Source: Aquibium oceanicum
Lineage (GTDB): Bacteria; Pseudomonadota; Alphaproteobacteria; Rhizobiales; Rhizobiaceae
DNA: 64,000 nt
NCBI RefSeq assembly: GCF_001889605.1
Contig: NZ_CP018171.1
Coordinates: 1,944,501-2,008,500, forward strand
Direction: 5' to 3'
The number at the start of each line of letters is the position of its first letter. Positions within the stretch are counted from its first letter, which is position 1. Made by a program: the position numbers and the translations under genes. The notes under the pieces were generated by a model. The model searched no databases and had not been told where the DNA came from. It saw only the letters and a program-made list of their open reading frames with translations. Shown here piece after piece: positions 36,234 through 45,362 of this stretch.

Positions 36234-36889
36234 CGCGACATCTCCACGCGCGCCTCGATTCGGCGCAACGCCGCCTCGAGGACCAGATTGAGCAGGTAAT
36301 AGAGCAGCGCTGCGGTGATGTAGAACTCGAACGGCCTGAACGTCTCAGAAATGGCGAGCTGCGCGGCATGCACCAGTTCGGCGATCCCGATGACCGAGAC
36401 GATCGAGGATTCCTTCAGCAACGCGATCATGTTCGAGCCGACCGGAGGTGTCGTGCTGCGCACGGCCTGCGGGATCACCACGTAGCGGAAGGTCTGGAAG
36501 CGGCTGAAGCCGATCGAGCGCGCCGCTTCCGCCTGGCCCGGATCGACGGCGGCGATACCGGCGCGGAAGATGTCGGCATTGTAGACTGCGAAGTGCAGGC
36601 CAAGCCCGACGATGCCGGCCACCAGGGCAGGGATGTCGATACCGATCTGCACGAGGCCGAAATAGATCAGGAAGAGCTGCAGGAGCAGCGGCGTGCCCAT
36701 GAAGAGCCAGATAAACAGCCGCACGGGATAGGCGACGATTGCCGGCGCGTAGAGCACCACGAGCGCAAAGAGGATGCCGACGAAAAACGAGATGACCGCC
36801 GCCGAGACGGTGAGCACGACCGTCCACCAAACGCCGATCCAAAGGATATCGGCGTAGGGAAGGACGACGGAGAAATCGAGACCCTGCAT
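36230..36889 (-). CDS. Polar amino-acid ABC transporter permease
   Basis: A 219-residue HisM/GlnP-type permease with about five TM helices and the conserved cytoplasmic EAA loop ([20 protein letters not shown], then [20 protein letters not shown]). The ATG at 36889 ([16 protein letters not shown]) is chosen because it follows the upstream permease stop by 7 nt. A longer in-frame start would overlap that gene. It presumably pairs with 36897-37544 as a heterodimeric channel. Confidence 0.92.
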   Translation of the reverse strand: MQGLDFSVVLPYADILWIGVWWTVVLTVSAAVISFFVGILFALVVLYAPAIVAYPVRLFIWLFMGTPLLLQLFLIYFGLVQIGIDIPALVAGIVGLGLHFAVYNADIFRAGIAAVDPGQAEAARSIGFSRFQTFRYVVIPQAVRSTTPPVGSNMIALLKESSIVSVIGIAELVHAAQLAISETFRPFEFYITAALLYYLLNLVLEAALRRIEARVEMSR

Positions 36890-36896
36890 TGGCGCC

Positions 36897-37544
36897 TCAA
36901 TCGATCGCGTAGCGGCGGTCGAGCAGATCGACCACCCGCGCCACGCCATAAATCATCACCATGTAGAGCAGCGCCGCCACCCCGAAGATCTCGAAGGGCT
37001 TATAGGTCGAACCGATAAAGCGTTGCGCCGTGTAGGTCAGTTCCACCACCGAGATGGTCGCCACGAGGGACGTGCCCTTCACGAGGGCGACCGTGTTGAC
37101 GCCCAGCGGACGGATCATCAGCCGCGCTGCCTGCGGCAGGATCACCCGCTGCATGGTCTGTGCGCGGCTGAAGCCGATCGAGCGCGCCGCTTCCGCCTGT
37201 CCCTTGTCGACCGAAACGATCGCGCCGCGCACACCCTCGGCCATGTAGGCGCCGATGTTGAGGCCGAGCCCGACCACGCCTGCGGCGAAGGGATCGAGGT
37301 TGATGCCGACCTGAGGTCCGCCGAAATAGAGTACGAAGAGCTGAATGAGCGCAGGCGTACCGCGAAAGACACTCACATAGGTCGCCCCGAGATAGCGCAG
37401 CGGCGCCACCGGCGACAGGCGCGCGGCGGCCGCGGCGGCCGCCATGGCCAGGCCCAGGCCCCCCGCCAGCACCGAAAGCTGGACGGTCACGAGCGCCGCT
37501 TCGAGAAAGAACGGAAACACGCGCATCATCAATGCAACGTCCAT
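36897..37544 (-). CDS. Polar amino-acid ABC transporter permease
   Basis: A 215-residue permease of the same family, with FRGTPALIQLFVLYFGGPQ and the EAA loop [20 protein letters not shown] followed by MQRVILPQAARLMIRPLGVN. Its EAA loop is almost identical to that of the next permease ([13 protein letters not shown]), as is usual in gene pairs of this sort. It lies 144 nt after the binding-protein gene; a stem-loop at 37646-37670 and a smaller one at 37598-37612 fill that gap. Confidence 0.94.
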   Translation of the reverse strand: MDVALMMRVFPFFLEAALVTVQLSVLAGGLGLAMAAAAAAARLSPVAPLRYLGATYVSVFRGTPALIQLFVLYFGGPQVGINLDPFAAGVVGLGLNIGAYMAEGVRGAIVSVDKGQAEAARSIGFSRAQTMQRVILPQAARLMIRPLGVNTVALVKGTSLVATISVVELTYTAQRFIGSTYKPFEIFGVAALLYMVMIYGVARVVDLLDRRYAID

Positions 37545-37645
37545 CTGCGCGCGCTCCTTTCTTCGTCTGGCGTGGTCATGCGGCGGATGGCGATCATGCC
37601 GCCTCGGGCGGCGTCGGTCGAGACCGAGAGATGGCTCGAGCGGCA

Positions 37646-37670
37646 GGGCGACGCCACGGACGCGTCGCCC
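37646..37670 (-). terminator. Intra-operon stem-loop after the binding-protein gene
   Basis: GGGCGACGC (37646-37654) pairs perfectly with GCGTCGCCC (37662-37670) around a 7-nt loop, just after the binding-protein stop. A second stem GCCGCC-tcg-GGCGGC lies at 37598-37612. Such hairpins often make periplasmic binding proteins more abundant than their permeases by stabilising the 5' transcript or by partial termination. Confidence 0.5.
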
Positions 37671-37688
37671 GCCGGGGCAGGAGAGGGA

Positions 37689-38471
37689 TCAGCGGATGTC
37701 GCGGCCGATCCACTCCATGGCGATCTTCTCGTAGGTGCCGTCCTGCATCATCTCGTCCAGCGCCTTCTGCATGGCCGCCTTGAGCTCGGGGTTCTCCTTG
37801 CGGATGGCGATGCCGATGGCGACGCTGCCGCCCTCGATGTCGGGCGTGTCGAGCTGGCGGATCTTCTCGCCCGTCTCCTTCACCGCGACGGCAACCGGAA
37901 TGTTGTCGACGACGATGGCATCGACGCGGCCGGCGTTCAGTTCGAGGAAGAGTTCCGGAAGCCCCTTGTAGGTGCGGATGTCCCAGCCGCCCTGTTCGCG
38001 CGCCCATTTCTCGTGGGTCTCGCCGAGCGTCACGCCGAGCGTCTTGCCCTTCAACTCGTCGAGCGACTGAACCGGCGACTCCTCCTTCACGAACACGCCG
38101 CGGCCGGCATGGTAGTAAGGGCCGACGAAGTCGACGACTTTCTCGCGATCGGGGGTGATGGTCATGGACCCGACGATGGTGTCGTACTTGCTGGCGAGCA
38201 GCCCCGCGATGATCCCGTCCCAGGCGGTCGTGACGATCACCGGCTCGACGCCGATCCGTGTCGCGATCTCCTTGCCGATGGCGGCATCGAAACCGACCAC
38301 CTCGTTCTGGTCGTTGACGAAATTGAACGGGGGGTACTGTCCCGTCATGGCGATCTTCATCTCGCCGGCGTCCTTGATGGCGGCGAGGTCCTCGGCCTGC
38401 GCGGGCATGGCGCCGATGGCCATGGTAAAGGTGAATGCTGCGGCCACAAGGCCCGAAAAAACAGTCTTCAT
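37689..38471 (-). CDS. Amino-acid ABC transporter substrate-binding protein
   Basis: A 260-residue family 3 periplasmic binding protein. The signal peptide is MKTVFSGLVAAAFTFTMAIG, with cleavage after AQA. The body has KIAMTGQYPPFNFVNDQNEVVGFD, TTAWDGIIAGLLASKYDTI and GSMTITPDREKVVDFVGPYY, all standard for this family. Thr-Gly-Gln at the opening strand and a R-E ligand pair (TPDRE) suggest an amino-acid-like ligand with a carboxylate. It is the first gene of the operon ending at 29943, divergent from the LysR gene at 38621. Confidence 0.94.
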   Translation of the reverse strand: MKTVFSGLVAAAFTFTMAIGAMPAQAEDLAAIKDAGEMKIAMTGQYPPFNFVNDQNEVVGFDAAIGKEIATRIGVEPVIVTTAWDGIIAGLLASKYDTIVGSMTITPDREKVVDFVGPYYHAGRGVFVKEESPVQSLDELKGKTLGVTLGETHEKWAREQGGWDIRTYKGLPELFLELNAGRVDAIVVDNIPVAVAVKETGEKIRQLDTPDIEGGSVAIGIAIRKENPELKAAMQKALDEMMQDGTYEKIAMEWIGRDIR

Positions 38472-38577
38472 CTCGTTGTTCCTCTGGTTCTGAAGGGTTC
38501 GTGCATGGCGGCATCACGACCGCTCTTGTTCATTGCTCCCTTAGGCGACGAGCCAAATCTTTGCCTTGCACGCTTCA

Positions 38578-38585
38578 TTGCGCAA
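38578..38585. promoter_or_regulatory. TTGCGCAA palindrome, possible LysR site
   Basis: An 8-bp perfect palindrome 36 bp before the LysR gene and 107 bp before the ABC operon start. It sits in the only divergent gap between regulator and operon. LysR sites often have this dyad form, but 8 bp is short. Confidence 0.25.
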
Positions 38586-38620
38586 ATAGATAATGGAAAT
38601 AGGTCGCATACACTGGATGA

Positions 38621-39580
38621 ATGATGAAGCGACAGTCTCAACGGCTCGTGTGGGAACTCGACTGGAACCTGCTGCGAACCTTCGTGGTGATTGCCGAGGA
38701 AAAGAGCATCACGCGTGCCGCGGAGCGGCTGAGCCTCAAGCAGCCCAGCGTCAGCAATGCCCTGAAGCGGCTGGAAAGCCGCCTCGGGCGCCGGCTGATC
38801 GAACGGGACGCCAACCGCTTCGACCTGACCGAGGTCGGCAGGCTTCTCTACGACGAGAGCATCGAGGTCTTCGGCACGATCTCGCGGATCCCGGTGCTGG
38901 TGCGGGATGCCCGCGAAGAGGTGACGGGGCACGTCATCGTGGCGCTCACCAGCCACGTGGTCTCTCCCCTATTCGACCGGGCGCTGGCCGAGTTCCACCA
39001 GGCGCACCCGAAGTCCAGCCTCACGATCACGGTTTCGCCCAGCGTGGACGTGGCGAAGCTCGTGCGAGAACGGCGCGCCTCCTTTGGGCTCTGCCTCGTC
39101 AGCCAGCGCGACCCGGCCCTGGAGTACACGCAGGTCTATCGCGAGTTCTTCGGCTTCTTCTGCGGGCCCACCCACCGGCTCTACCGTCGAAAGGGACTGA
39201 CGATGAAGGATCTCGCCGGTGAGACCTCAGTGTCCTTCCAGACGGACAACGTCTCGGATGCCCTCCGCCCGGTGGCGTTGTTGAGGAGCGAAGCCAAGCT
39301 CGATGCGAACGTCGTCGGCGTTTCCTCCAACCTCGAAGAGGTCAGGCGCATGATCGTCGCTGGCCTGGGCATCGGCCCCCTGCCGCTGCACGTCGCGCGG
39401 CGCGACGTGGAGGACGGCCTGCTTTGGCGCCTGCCTCCCTACGAATCCCCGCCCGGCATCGACATCTTCCTGCTCACCAATCAGAAGAAGGCGATGAACC
39501 GGGCCGAACAGGCGCTCCTTTCGGGCTTGCGCCGACTGATCGAGGACATCCCGCTCGAGGACCGCACCTATCACGGCTGA
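38621..39580 (+). CDS. LysR-family transcriptional regulator
   Basis: A 319-residue LysR protein. The HTH is ELDWNLLRTFVVIAEEKSIT with AAERLSLKQPSVSNALKRLE, then the long linker helix and an effector domain (TGHVIVALTSHVVSPLF to the end). It is transcribed divergently from the ABC/DMFase-like operon and is its likely regulator. The N-terminus has a few more residues than most; a start a few codons later is possible. A hairpin follows 4 nt after the stop. Confidence 0.92.
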   Translation: MMKRQSQRLVWELDWNLLRTFVVIAEEKSITRAAERLSLKQPSVSNALKRLESRLGRRLIERDANRFDLTEVGRLLYDESIEVFGTISRIPVLVRDAREEVTGHVIVALTSHVVSPLFDRALAEFHQAHPKSSLTITVSPSVDVAKLVRERRASFGLCLVSQRDPALEYTQVYREFFGFFCGPTHRLYRRKGLTMKDLAGETSVSFQTDNVSDALRPVALLRSEAKLDANVVGVSSNLEEVRRMIVAGLGIGPLPLHVARRDVEDGLLWRLPPYESPPGIDIFLLTNQKKAMNRAEQALLSGLRRLIEDIPLEDRTYHG

Positions 39581-39583
39581 GGA

Positions 39584-39608
39584 TGCGGGACGCGTGTTCC
39601 ATCCCGCA
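39584..39608 (+). terminator. Hairpin after the LysR gene
   Basis: TGCGGGA (39584-39590) and TCCCGCA (39602-39608) form a 7-bp stem with an 11-nt loop, starting 4 nt past the LysR stop. It is a candidate terminator. No T-run follows. Confidence 0.4.
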
Positions 39609-39651
39609 GATGGAAGCTGGTTGTCTGCCATGCCGCCCTGGGTAAGTTGTC

Positions 39652-40485
39652 ATGGTTGAAGGAAATCGGAAGCCGCTGGGTTCGCCTCTCGTGTTTCAGG
39701 CACGTGTGCTCCTGCGTCGCCTAGCGTTTGCTGGCGGCGCATTCGCAATCGTCTGGGCGGCCATGGCTTATCTCGTTCTGCCGTTCGCCCTGCGCCACTA
39801 TGACCATCAGACGGCGCTGGACGGCCTCGAGATGGTGACGCGCACCGCCGATGGGCTGCCGGGTGATCCCTTGAATGTCGGGATCGTCGGATCCCGGGAG
39901 GAACTCGTGGCCGCCATGGCAGCGGCCGGTTGGGCCCCGGCGGATCCCGTGACGCTGCGCACCAGCATCGAGATCATCGGCAGCGTGGTGTTCGACAGGT
40001 CCTACCGCGACGCGCCCGTCAGCCCGCTGTTCTACCAGGGACGGCAGCAGGACCTCGCTTTCGAGAAGGCGGTCGGCCGGAGCGCGGACCGACGCCAGCA
40101 TGTGCGCTTCTGGAACGTCCTCTCCGCTGGTTCAGAGGGTCGACCTGTCTGGCTGGGGTCCGCCTCGTTCGACGTCGGCGTCGGGCTCAGCCACTACACG
40201 GGCGCCGTGACCCACGCCATCTCGCCGGACGTCGACGCCATGCGCGAGGAGCTGGCCGCGGACCTCGCTGCGACCGGACGTGTTGCCGAGGTCTACGAGG
40301 TGACGGGCGTAGGCCTTACCGTGAACGGACGCAACGGAGAGGGCGACCGCTACTACACGGACGGCGAGATCCGCTTCTCCGTTCTCGCGGGCCCGGGAGA
40401 GACGGGCCGCCAGCCGCCGCCGGTTCTGCCCAACCCGTCGCTCGTCGATCTGAAGAACGCCTTGTGGCGCGCCGCCTCAGATTGA
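39652..40485 (+). CDS. LssY C-terminal-domain membrane-anchored protein
   Basis: A 277-residue protein with one TM helix near the N-terminus (about residues 23-45, LAFAGGAFAIVWAAMAYLVLP) and an LssY_C domain: PLNVGIVGSREELVAAMAAAGW, then TLRTSIEIIGSVVFDRSYRDAPVSPLF-type and RQHVRFWNVLS segments. LssY_C domains normally sit at the end of larger PAP2-type membrane proteins, so this standalone form is less usual. Its function is not known. No ribosome site stands out before the ATG at 39652. It is convergent with the helicase gene. Confidence 0.8.
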   Translation: MVEGNRKPLGSPLVFQARVLLRRLAFAGGAFAIVWAAMAYLVLPFALRHYDHQTALDGLEMVTRTADGLPGDPLNVGIVGSREELVAAMAAAGWAPADPVTLRTSIEIIGSVVFDRSYRDAPVSPLFYQGRQQDLAFEKAVGRSADRRQHVRFWNVLSAGSEGRPVWLGSASFDVGVGLSHYTGAVTHAISPDVDAMREELAADLAATGRVAEVYEVTGVGLTVNGRNGEGDRYYTDGEIRFSVLAGPGETGRQPPPVLPNPSLVDLKNALWRAASD

Positions 40486-40486
40486 T

Positions 40487-40511
40487 GCTGGCAACGCCGC
40501 GTTTCGCCAGC
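40487..40511. terminator. Hairpin between convergent genes, candidate bidirectional terminator
   Basis: GCTGGC-AACG and CGTT-(TC)-GCCAGC pair over 10 bp with a 2-nt bulge and a 3-nt loop. It lies exactly between the stop of the LssY_C protein (40485) and the stop of the helicase (40520), so it can serve both. Confidence 0.5.
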
Positions 40512-40519
40512 GCCGTGGT

Positions 40520-42610
40520 TCAACGCCACATGCCGCGCATCTTGGCCTTCATGTCGATCCGGACCTCCGGCTGCGGCGAGCGCCCTTGCGATGCCGCCGA
40601 CGGCGGCGGCCACGTGGTTCGTTCGAAGCGCTGCAGGATGTGGTCGGGAATGAAGCGCGTGCGCTGCGCATAGACGTGGCGGTCGCCGCGCGAGGCCTGC
40701 CCGTGCACGAAGAAGCGCTGCGGCGTGATCAGCTGCAGCGAATCCTTGGCGCGGGTCATCGCGACGTAGAGCAGCCGCCGTTCCTCCTCGATCTCCTCGC
40801 GCTCGCCGGTGGCGAGGTCGGAGGGAATGCAGCCGTCGACCGCATTGAGAAGGAACACCTTGGTCCACTCCTGCCCCTTGGCCGAATGGATGGTGGAGAG
40901 GATCAGGTAATCCTCGTCGCGATGCGGTGGTCCGGCCTCGTCGCTCGTCGCGTCCGGCGGATCGAGCGTGAGGTCGGTCAGGAAGCGCTCGCGCGACGGG
41001 TATCCGGCAGCGATCTGCTCTAGCGTCAGGAGGTCGGCCCGGCGCGTGACGGCATCTTCGTGATTCCTGTCCAGATGGGGTTCGTACCACAGCCGCACCC
41101 GCTCCAGGTCGGCGGGCCATGCGGACTTCCCGCGCAAGCCCGAAAACATGTCGACGAAGCCCGGCCAGTCTTCGTGCGCACGGGCGGGAGGCTTGAAGAA
41201 TTGCAGCCCGAGCACGGGATCGAGCGCTTGCTGCATGGCCTCGATGGCGGCACCCGCCGCCGATGGGCCGACGCCCTGCATCAGCTGCAGCACGCGGAAC
41301 CCCGCCACCCGGTCGCGCGGGTTCTCGGCAAAGCGCAGCGCGGCCAGCACGTCCTTCACATGTGCGGAATCGAGGAACTTCAGCCCGCCGAACTTCACGA
41401 AGGGAATGTTGCGGCGGGTGAGTTCGATCTCCAGGGGGCCCGAATGGTGCGAGGCACGGAACAGCACCGCCTGGTGCTTCAGCATCGTTCCGCGTTCGCG
41501 CTCCTGCAAGACCTCCTCGCAGACATGGTTCGCCTGTTCTGCCTCGTCACGGACCGTGACCAGCCGAGGCTTCTCGCAAGAGCGCCGTTCTGTCCAGAGA
41601 TCCTTGGTGAAGCGCTCGGAAGCCTCTCCGATTACGGCATTCGCCGCGGCGAGCAGTACGTCCGTCGAGCGATAGTTGCGGTCGAGCGTGACGATCTCCG
41701 CCGGCCGGGGAAACAGCTTCGGGAAGTCGAGGATGTTCCTCACCTCCGCCGCGCGGAAGGAATAGATCGACTGCGCGTCGTCACCGACCACGGTGAGGCC
41801 GTGTCCGTCCGGCTTCAATGCCGTGAGGATCGCCGCCTGCAGGCGGTTCGTGTCCTGGTACTCGTCCACCAGTATGTGGTCGAAGCGGGCACCGAGATGC
41901 TCGGCGATAGCGGGTTCGGCGCACATCTGCGCCCACCATAGCAGAAGGTCGTCATAGTCGAGCACGTTCTGCGCCTGCTTGGCCTCGACATACGCCGCAA
42001 ACAGCGTCTTCAGTTCGATCGCCCACCCAACGCACCACGGAAAGCTTTTCGCCAGCACCGGCTCCAGTTCGGCCTGCGCGTTCACGACGCGCGAATAGAT
42101 CGCGAGACAGGTTCCCTTGGCCGGAAAGCGGCTTTCGGTCTTCGACAGGCCGAGTTCGTGCCGGACGAGGTTCATCAGGTCCGCCGAATCCTCGCGGTCG
42201 TGGATGGTGAAGGCCGGGTCGAGGCCGATCTCGAGCGCATAGTCGCGCAAGAGCCGGGCACCGATCGCATGGAACGTGCCGGCCCAGGTCAAACCTTCCG
42301 TCAGCACCGCGGCCCTGTCGCCCATCACCTCCGCCGCGATCCGCTCGACCCGCTTCGTCATCTCCGACGCGGCGCGGCGGGAGAACGTCATCAGCAGGAT
42401 GCGGCGCGGATCGGCGCCCTTTACGATCAGATGCGCCACCCGATGCGCCAGCGTGTTCGTTTTTCCCGACCCCGCGCCCGCGATGATCAGCAGCGGAGCC
42501 GCCACCTCCCCACCCCCATGCTCGACCGCCGCCCGCTGCTCGCGGTTCAGCCGCGCAAGGTAATCCTTCGGCGCTTGATCGATGGTCGAATCACGAAAGG
42601 CTAGGTTCAT
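40520..42610 (-). CDS. UvrD/Rep-like superfamily I DNA helicase
   Basis: A 696-residue 3'-5' SF1A helicase. Motif I is LLIIAGAGSGKTNTLAHRVAH (K50), motif Ia MTFSRRAASEMTKRVERIA, motif II ILVDEYQDTNRLQ, motif III VVGDDAQSIYSFRAAE, motif IV YRSTDVLL, motif V LSTIHSAKGQEWTKVFLLN and motif VI LLYVAMTRAKDSL. All are intact. The ATG at 42610 fits the motif I spacing; a longer in-frame extension upstream has no family support. It is a bit shorter than E. coli UvrD or Rep. It probably acts in repair or replication restart and does not belong to the catabolic clusters around it. Confidence 0.93.
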   Translation of the reverse strand: MNLAFRDSTIDQAPKDYLARLNREQRAAVEHGGGEVAAPLLIIAGAGSGKTNTLAHRVAHLIVKGADPRRILLMTFSRRAASEMTKRVERIAAEVMGDRAAVLTEGLTWAGTFHAIGARLLRDYALEIGLDPAFTIHDREDSADLMNLVRHELGLSKTESRFPAKGTCLAIYSRVVNAQAELEPVLAKSFPWCVGWAIELKTLFAAYVEAKQAQNVLDYDDLLLWWAQMCAEPAIAEHLGARFDHILVDEYQDTNRLQAAILTALKPDGHGLTVVGDDAQSIYSFRAAEVRNILDFPKLFPRPAEIVTLDRNYRSTDVLLAAANAVIGEASERFTKDLWTERRSCEKPRLVTVRDEAEQANHVCEEVLQERERGTMLKHQAVLFRASHHSGPLEIELTRRNIPFVKFGGLKFLDSAHVKDVLAALRFAENPRDRVAGFRVLQLMQGVGPSAAGAAIEAMQQALDPVLGLQFFKPPARAHEDWPGFVDMFSGLRGKSAWPADLERVRLWYEPHLDRNHEDAVTRRADLLTLEQIAAGYPSRERFLTDLTLDPPDATSDEAGPPHRDEDYLILSTIHSAKGQEWTKVFLLNAVDGCIPSDLATGEREEIEEERRLLYVAMTRAKDSLQLITPQRFFVHGQASRGDRHVYAQRTRFIPDHILQRFERTTWPPPSAASQGRSPQPEVRIDMKAKMRGMWR

Positions 42611-42994
42611 GTCCGCGACTGAACCTCGTTTCCCTTTCGTTCGCAACAACTGTGCGGGGACGAAGCGCTCTGGCAAAGGCCGGTTCCGGATGCCCGCTAG
42701 AGCAGGCAGAACCTGGAGTTCTGGGCGGGGTAGGGGCTTCATCGAGAAACTCCATATCGGCTGCCCGTGGATGCAGCGGACGCCTATTCGGTAAGCGCGT
42801 ACTACAGACGCTGCGTGACGCTTCTTTCGCTCGTAACATCGGATCGTCCTCGCTACCGCAGCGCAGAAGAGTTTGGTGCGAAGGATGATTTCCGAGTCTT
42901 CGCCCCATAACAAATCGGCATTGCCGCTTCGGGTTTCCATATCTTCCCATCCGCCCTGAACCATGTAACGAACCCCGAAAATGGAGGTTTGAGA
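42611..42994. other. 384-nt divergent intergenic region
   Basis: It separates the helicase start from the ALDH start, so it must hold both promoters. I see no coding frame with family features, no clear operator and no strong hairpin. The ALDH ribosome site GGAGG is at 42976-42985. Confidence 0.5.
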
Positions 42995-44437
42995 ATGGCA
43001 AGAACCGGGATCCTGATCGACAACCGGTGGCGCGAGGCCGAGAGCGGCAAGACGATACCTGTGATCGCCCCCGCGGAAGGTCGCGAGTTCGCTCGGATCG
43101 CGGCGGCTACGGAGCGCGACGTCGACAGCGCGGTGAAAGCCGCGCGCCGAGCGCTTGAGACAGGCGCCTGGGGAAAGCTGAATGCGGCCGAGCGCGGCCG
43201 GCTCCTGTCGAAGATGGCGATCGTGGTGGCCGATCACGCCGAGGAACTGGCGCAGCTCGAGGCACGCGATACCGGCAAGCCGATCAAGCAGGCGCGCAAC
43301 GACATCGTCGCGGCGGCGCGCTATTTCGAATACTACGGCGGAGGCGCCGATAAAGTGCATGGCGACACGCTGCCCTTTCTCAACGGGCACTTCGCCACTA
43401 CGGAGCGCGTGCCGCACGGGGTGACGGCCCATATCATTCCCTGGAACTACCCCGCCCAGATGTTCCCCCGGTCGATCGGCCCGGCGCTCGCCATGGGCAA
43501 TGCGGTAGTGATGAAGCCCGCGGAAGATGCCTGTCAGACGCCGCTTCGAATGGCGGAGCTGATGGTCGAGTGCGGCTTCCCGGAGGGCTCCATCAACATG
43601 GTGACCGGCTACGGCCACCAGACGGGCGCGGCACTCAGCGGTCATCCGGACATCGACTTCATCTCCTTCATCGGCAGCAATGCCACCGGCGTGCAGATAC
43701 AGAGGGCGGCCGCCAGGAACCACATCGGCTGCACGCTGGAGCTAGGCGGGAAGTCCGCGCAGATTGTCTTCGCCGACGCCGATCTCGATGCCGCGCTGCC
43801 GGTGCTGGTCAATGCGATCGTGCAGCACGCGGGCCAGACCTGTTCGGCCGGGTCCCGCCTGCTCGTCGAGCGAAGCGCTTACGATCGCATTGTCGATCGG
43901 ATCGCAGAGCAGTTCGGCAAGGTACGCGTCGGAACTCCGGAAATGGACCTTGATCTCGGTCCCGTGGTGAGCCGGCGCCAGCAGGAGCGCGTTGTCGGCT
44001 ACTGCGATCGCGCGGTCGCGGATTCGATCCCCACGATCGCTTCGGGTCAACTGGCCGACGGATTGCCGTCAGACGGCTTCTTCGTCGAGCCGAAGCTGTT
44101 CGGGCCGGTGCCGCGTTCCAACGCACTTGCGCACGAAGAGGTGTTCGGTCCTGTCATGGCCGTGATGCCCTTTGACGACGAAACCGATGCTGTCGCGCTT
44201 GCAAACGCCACGCGCTACGGTCTCGTCGCGGGCGTCTGGACGCGCGACGGCGGCAAGGCGCTGCGCGTCAGCCGCCGAATGCAGGTCGGCCAGGTGTTCG
44301 TGAATTGCTACGGCGCCGGTGGCGGCATCGAACTGCCCTTCGGCGGGATGAAGAAATCGGGTCATGGCCGCGAAAAGGGTTTCGAGGCGTTCCACGAATT
44401 CTCCGCCGTGCGCACGATGGTCATTAAGCACGAGTGA
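42995..44437 (+). CDS. NAD(P)-dependent aldehyde dehydrogenase
   Basis: A 480-residue ALDH. The cofactor motif is HIIPWNYPAQMFPRSIGPALAMG, the general base is E249 in TLELGGKSAQIVF, the nucleophile is C283 in HAGQTCSAGSRLL, and PFGGMKKSGHGREKGFEA is near the C-terminus. The ATG at 42995 is chosen for its GGAGG 7 nt upstream; a TTG two codons earlier is also open. It stands alone on the + strand, convergent with the CitE-like lyase. It differs clearly from the ALDH at 21902-23332. The aldehyde is unknown. Confidence 0.93.
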   Translation: MARTGILIDNRWREAESGKTIPVIAPAEGREFARIAAATERDVDSAVKAARRALETGAWGKLNAAERGRLLSKMAIVVADHAEELAQLEARDTGKPIKQARNDIVAAARYFEYYGGGADKVHGDTLPFLNGHFATTERVPHGVTAHIIPWNYPAQMFPRSIGPALAMGNAVVMKPAEDACQTPLRMAELMVECGFPEGSINMVTGYGHQTGAALSGHPDIDFISFIGSNATGVQIQRAAARNHIGCTLELGGKSAQIVFADADLDAALPVLVNAIVQHAGQTCSAGSRLLVERSAYDRIVDRIAEQFGKVRVGTPEMDLDLGPVVSRRQQERVVGYCDRAVADSIPTIASGQLADGLPSDGFFVEPKLFGPVPRSNALAHEEVFGPVMAVMPFDDETDAVALANATRYGLVAGVWTRDGGKALRVSRRMQVGQVFVNCYGAGGGIELPFGGMKKSGHGREKGFEAFHEFSAVRTMVIKHE

Positions 44438-44444
44438 GCGTCTG

Positions 44445-45362
44445 CTATCCGCCCGACCGGCCATCGATCCGATCGGCGATGGCGATCATCTCCTCCACCG
44501 CCTTGACCGAGGCGACGTCGATCATCTTTCCCTCGAAGCTGATCGCGCCTTCACCACGCTCGAGCGCCTCGGCATAGGCCGCCGCCATCGCGCGCGCCTT
44601 CGCGACGCGGCCGGGTTCGGGTGTGAATACCTCCTCGGCCGTGGCGATCTGGCTGGGGTGGATCGCCCATTTGCCGGTGAAGCCCAGTATTGCGGCGCGG
44701 CGCGCCTCGTCGCGATATTTCTGCGGGTTGCGGAAATCGGCATAGGGTCCGTCGATCGCGTCGAGACCGTTCAGCCGCGCCGCGATCACCACGCGGTTTC
44801 GATGGTAGTGATAGAGATCGCCCGGATAGTCGTCCGTCTCGCCAACGTCGGAGACCGGCATGCCTTGGCTGCGGGCATAGTCACCCATGCCGAAGATCAG
44901 CGCTTCCAGCCGTGGCGAGGCAGCCGCTATCTGCTCGACCTTGTCCAAAGCCTGTATCTCCTCGATCAACACCTCCAAACCAATCGGGCGGGTGATGCGA
45001 TGACGCATCTCCAGCATGGCGAGCAGCCGCTCGACGAAGAGGACGTCCTGCGGCCCCAGAACTTTCGGCACCACGATGACGTCGAGCCTGTTTCCGCAGC
45101 CTTCGATCAACTCGGTAATGTCGTCGAGGGCCCAGGGTGTCGTGAGGTCGTTGATGCGCACTGCCACCGTGGGCGCGCGGAAAGTCGTGTTGCGAATGGC
45201 GGCCACGGCATTGGCGCGGGCGAGATTCTTGCGATTGGGCGCGACGGCGTCCTCGAGGTCGATGAAGAGATGATCGACCTCGATCGATGCCGCCTTGGCG
45301 AGCATCCTTTCGCTGGAGCCTGGAACCGACAGTTCACATCGCCGCAATCGTGTCGTCTTCAT
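44445..45362 (-). CDS. HpcH/HpaI-CitE family aldolase/lyase
   Basis: A 305-residue TIM-barrel lyase of the CitE/malyl-CoA lyase group: ELSVPGSSERMLAKAASIEVDH, the metal-binding FIDLEDAVAPNRKN, VRINDLTTPWALDD, PKVLGPQDV, GLEVLIEEIQAL, LEALIFGMGDYARSQG and GKWAIHPSQI. Members cleave beta-hydroxyacyl-CoA compounds such as malyl-CoA or beta-methylmalyl-CoA. The start overlaps the stop of the LIV permease (ATGA at 45362-45359), so it is the last gene of the LIV operon and probably acts on a product of the imported compound. Confidence 0.9.
   Translation of the reverse strand: MKTTRLRRCELSVPGSSERMLAKAASIEVDHLFIDLEDAVAPNRKNLARANAVAAIRNTTFRAPTVAVRINDLTTPWALDDITELIEGCGNRLDVIVVPKVLGPQDVLFVERLLAMLEMRHRITRPIGLEVLIEEIQALDKVEQIAAASPRLEALIFGMGDYARSQGMPVSDVGETDDYPGDLYHYHRNRVVIAARLNGLDAIDGPYADFRNPQKYRDEARRAAILGFTGKWAIHPSQIATAEEVFTPEPGRVAKARAMAAAYAEALERGEGAISFEGKMIDVASVKAVEEMIAIADRIDGRSGG

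Noticed and set aside
33915-36299. 794-codon open frame on the + strand opposite the DMFase-like and ABC ATPase genes
   Set aside because: It crosses two well-supported - strand genes and shows no domain.
37023-38624. 533-codon + strand open frame opposite the amino-acid binding protein
   Set aside because: No motif; the - strand has a signal peptide and a complete binding protein.
42611-43723. Extension of the helicase reading frame to 43723
   Set aside because: The extra codons overlap the ALDH on the other strand and have no helicase homology; ATG at 42610 fits motif I spacing.
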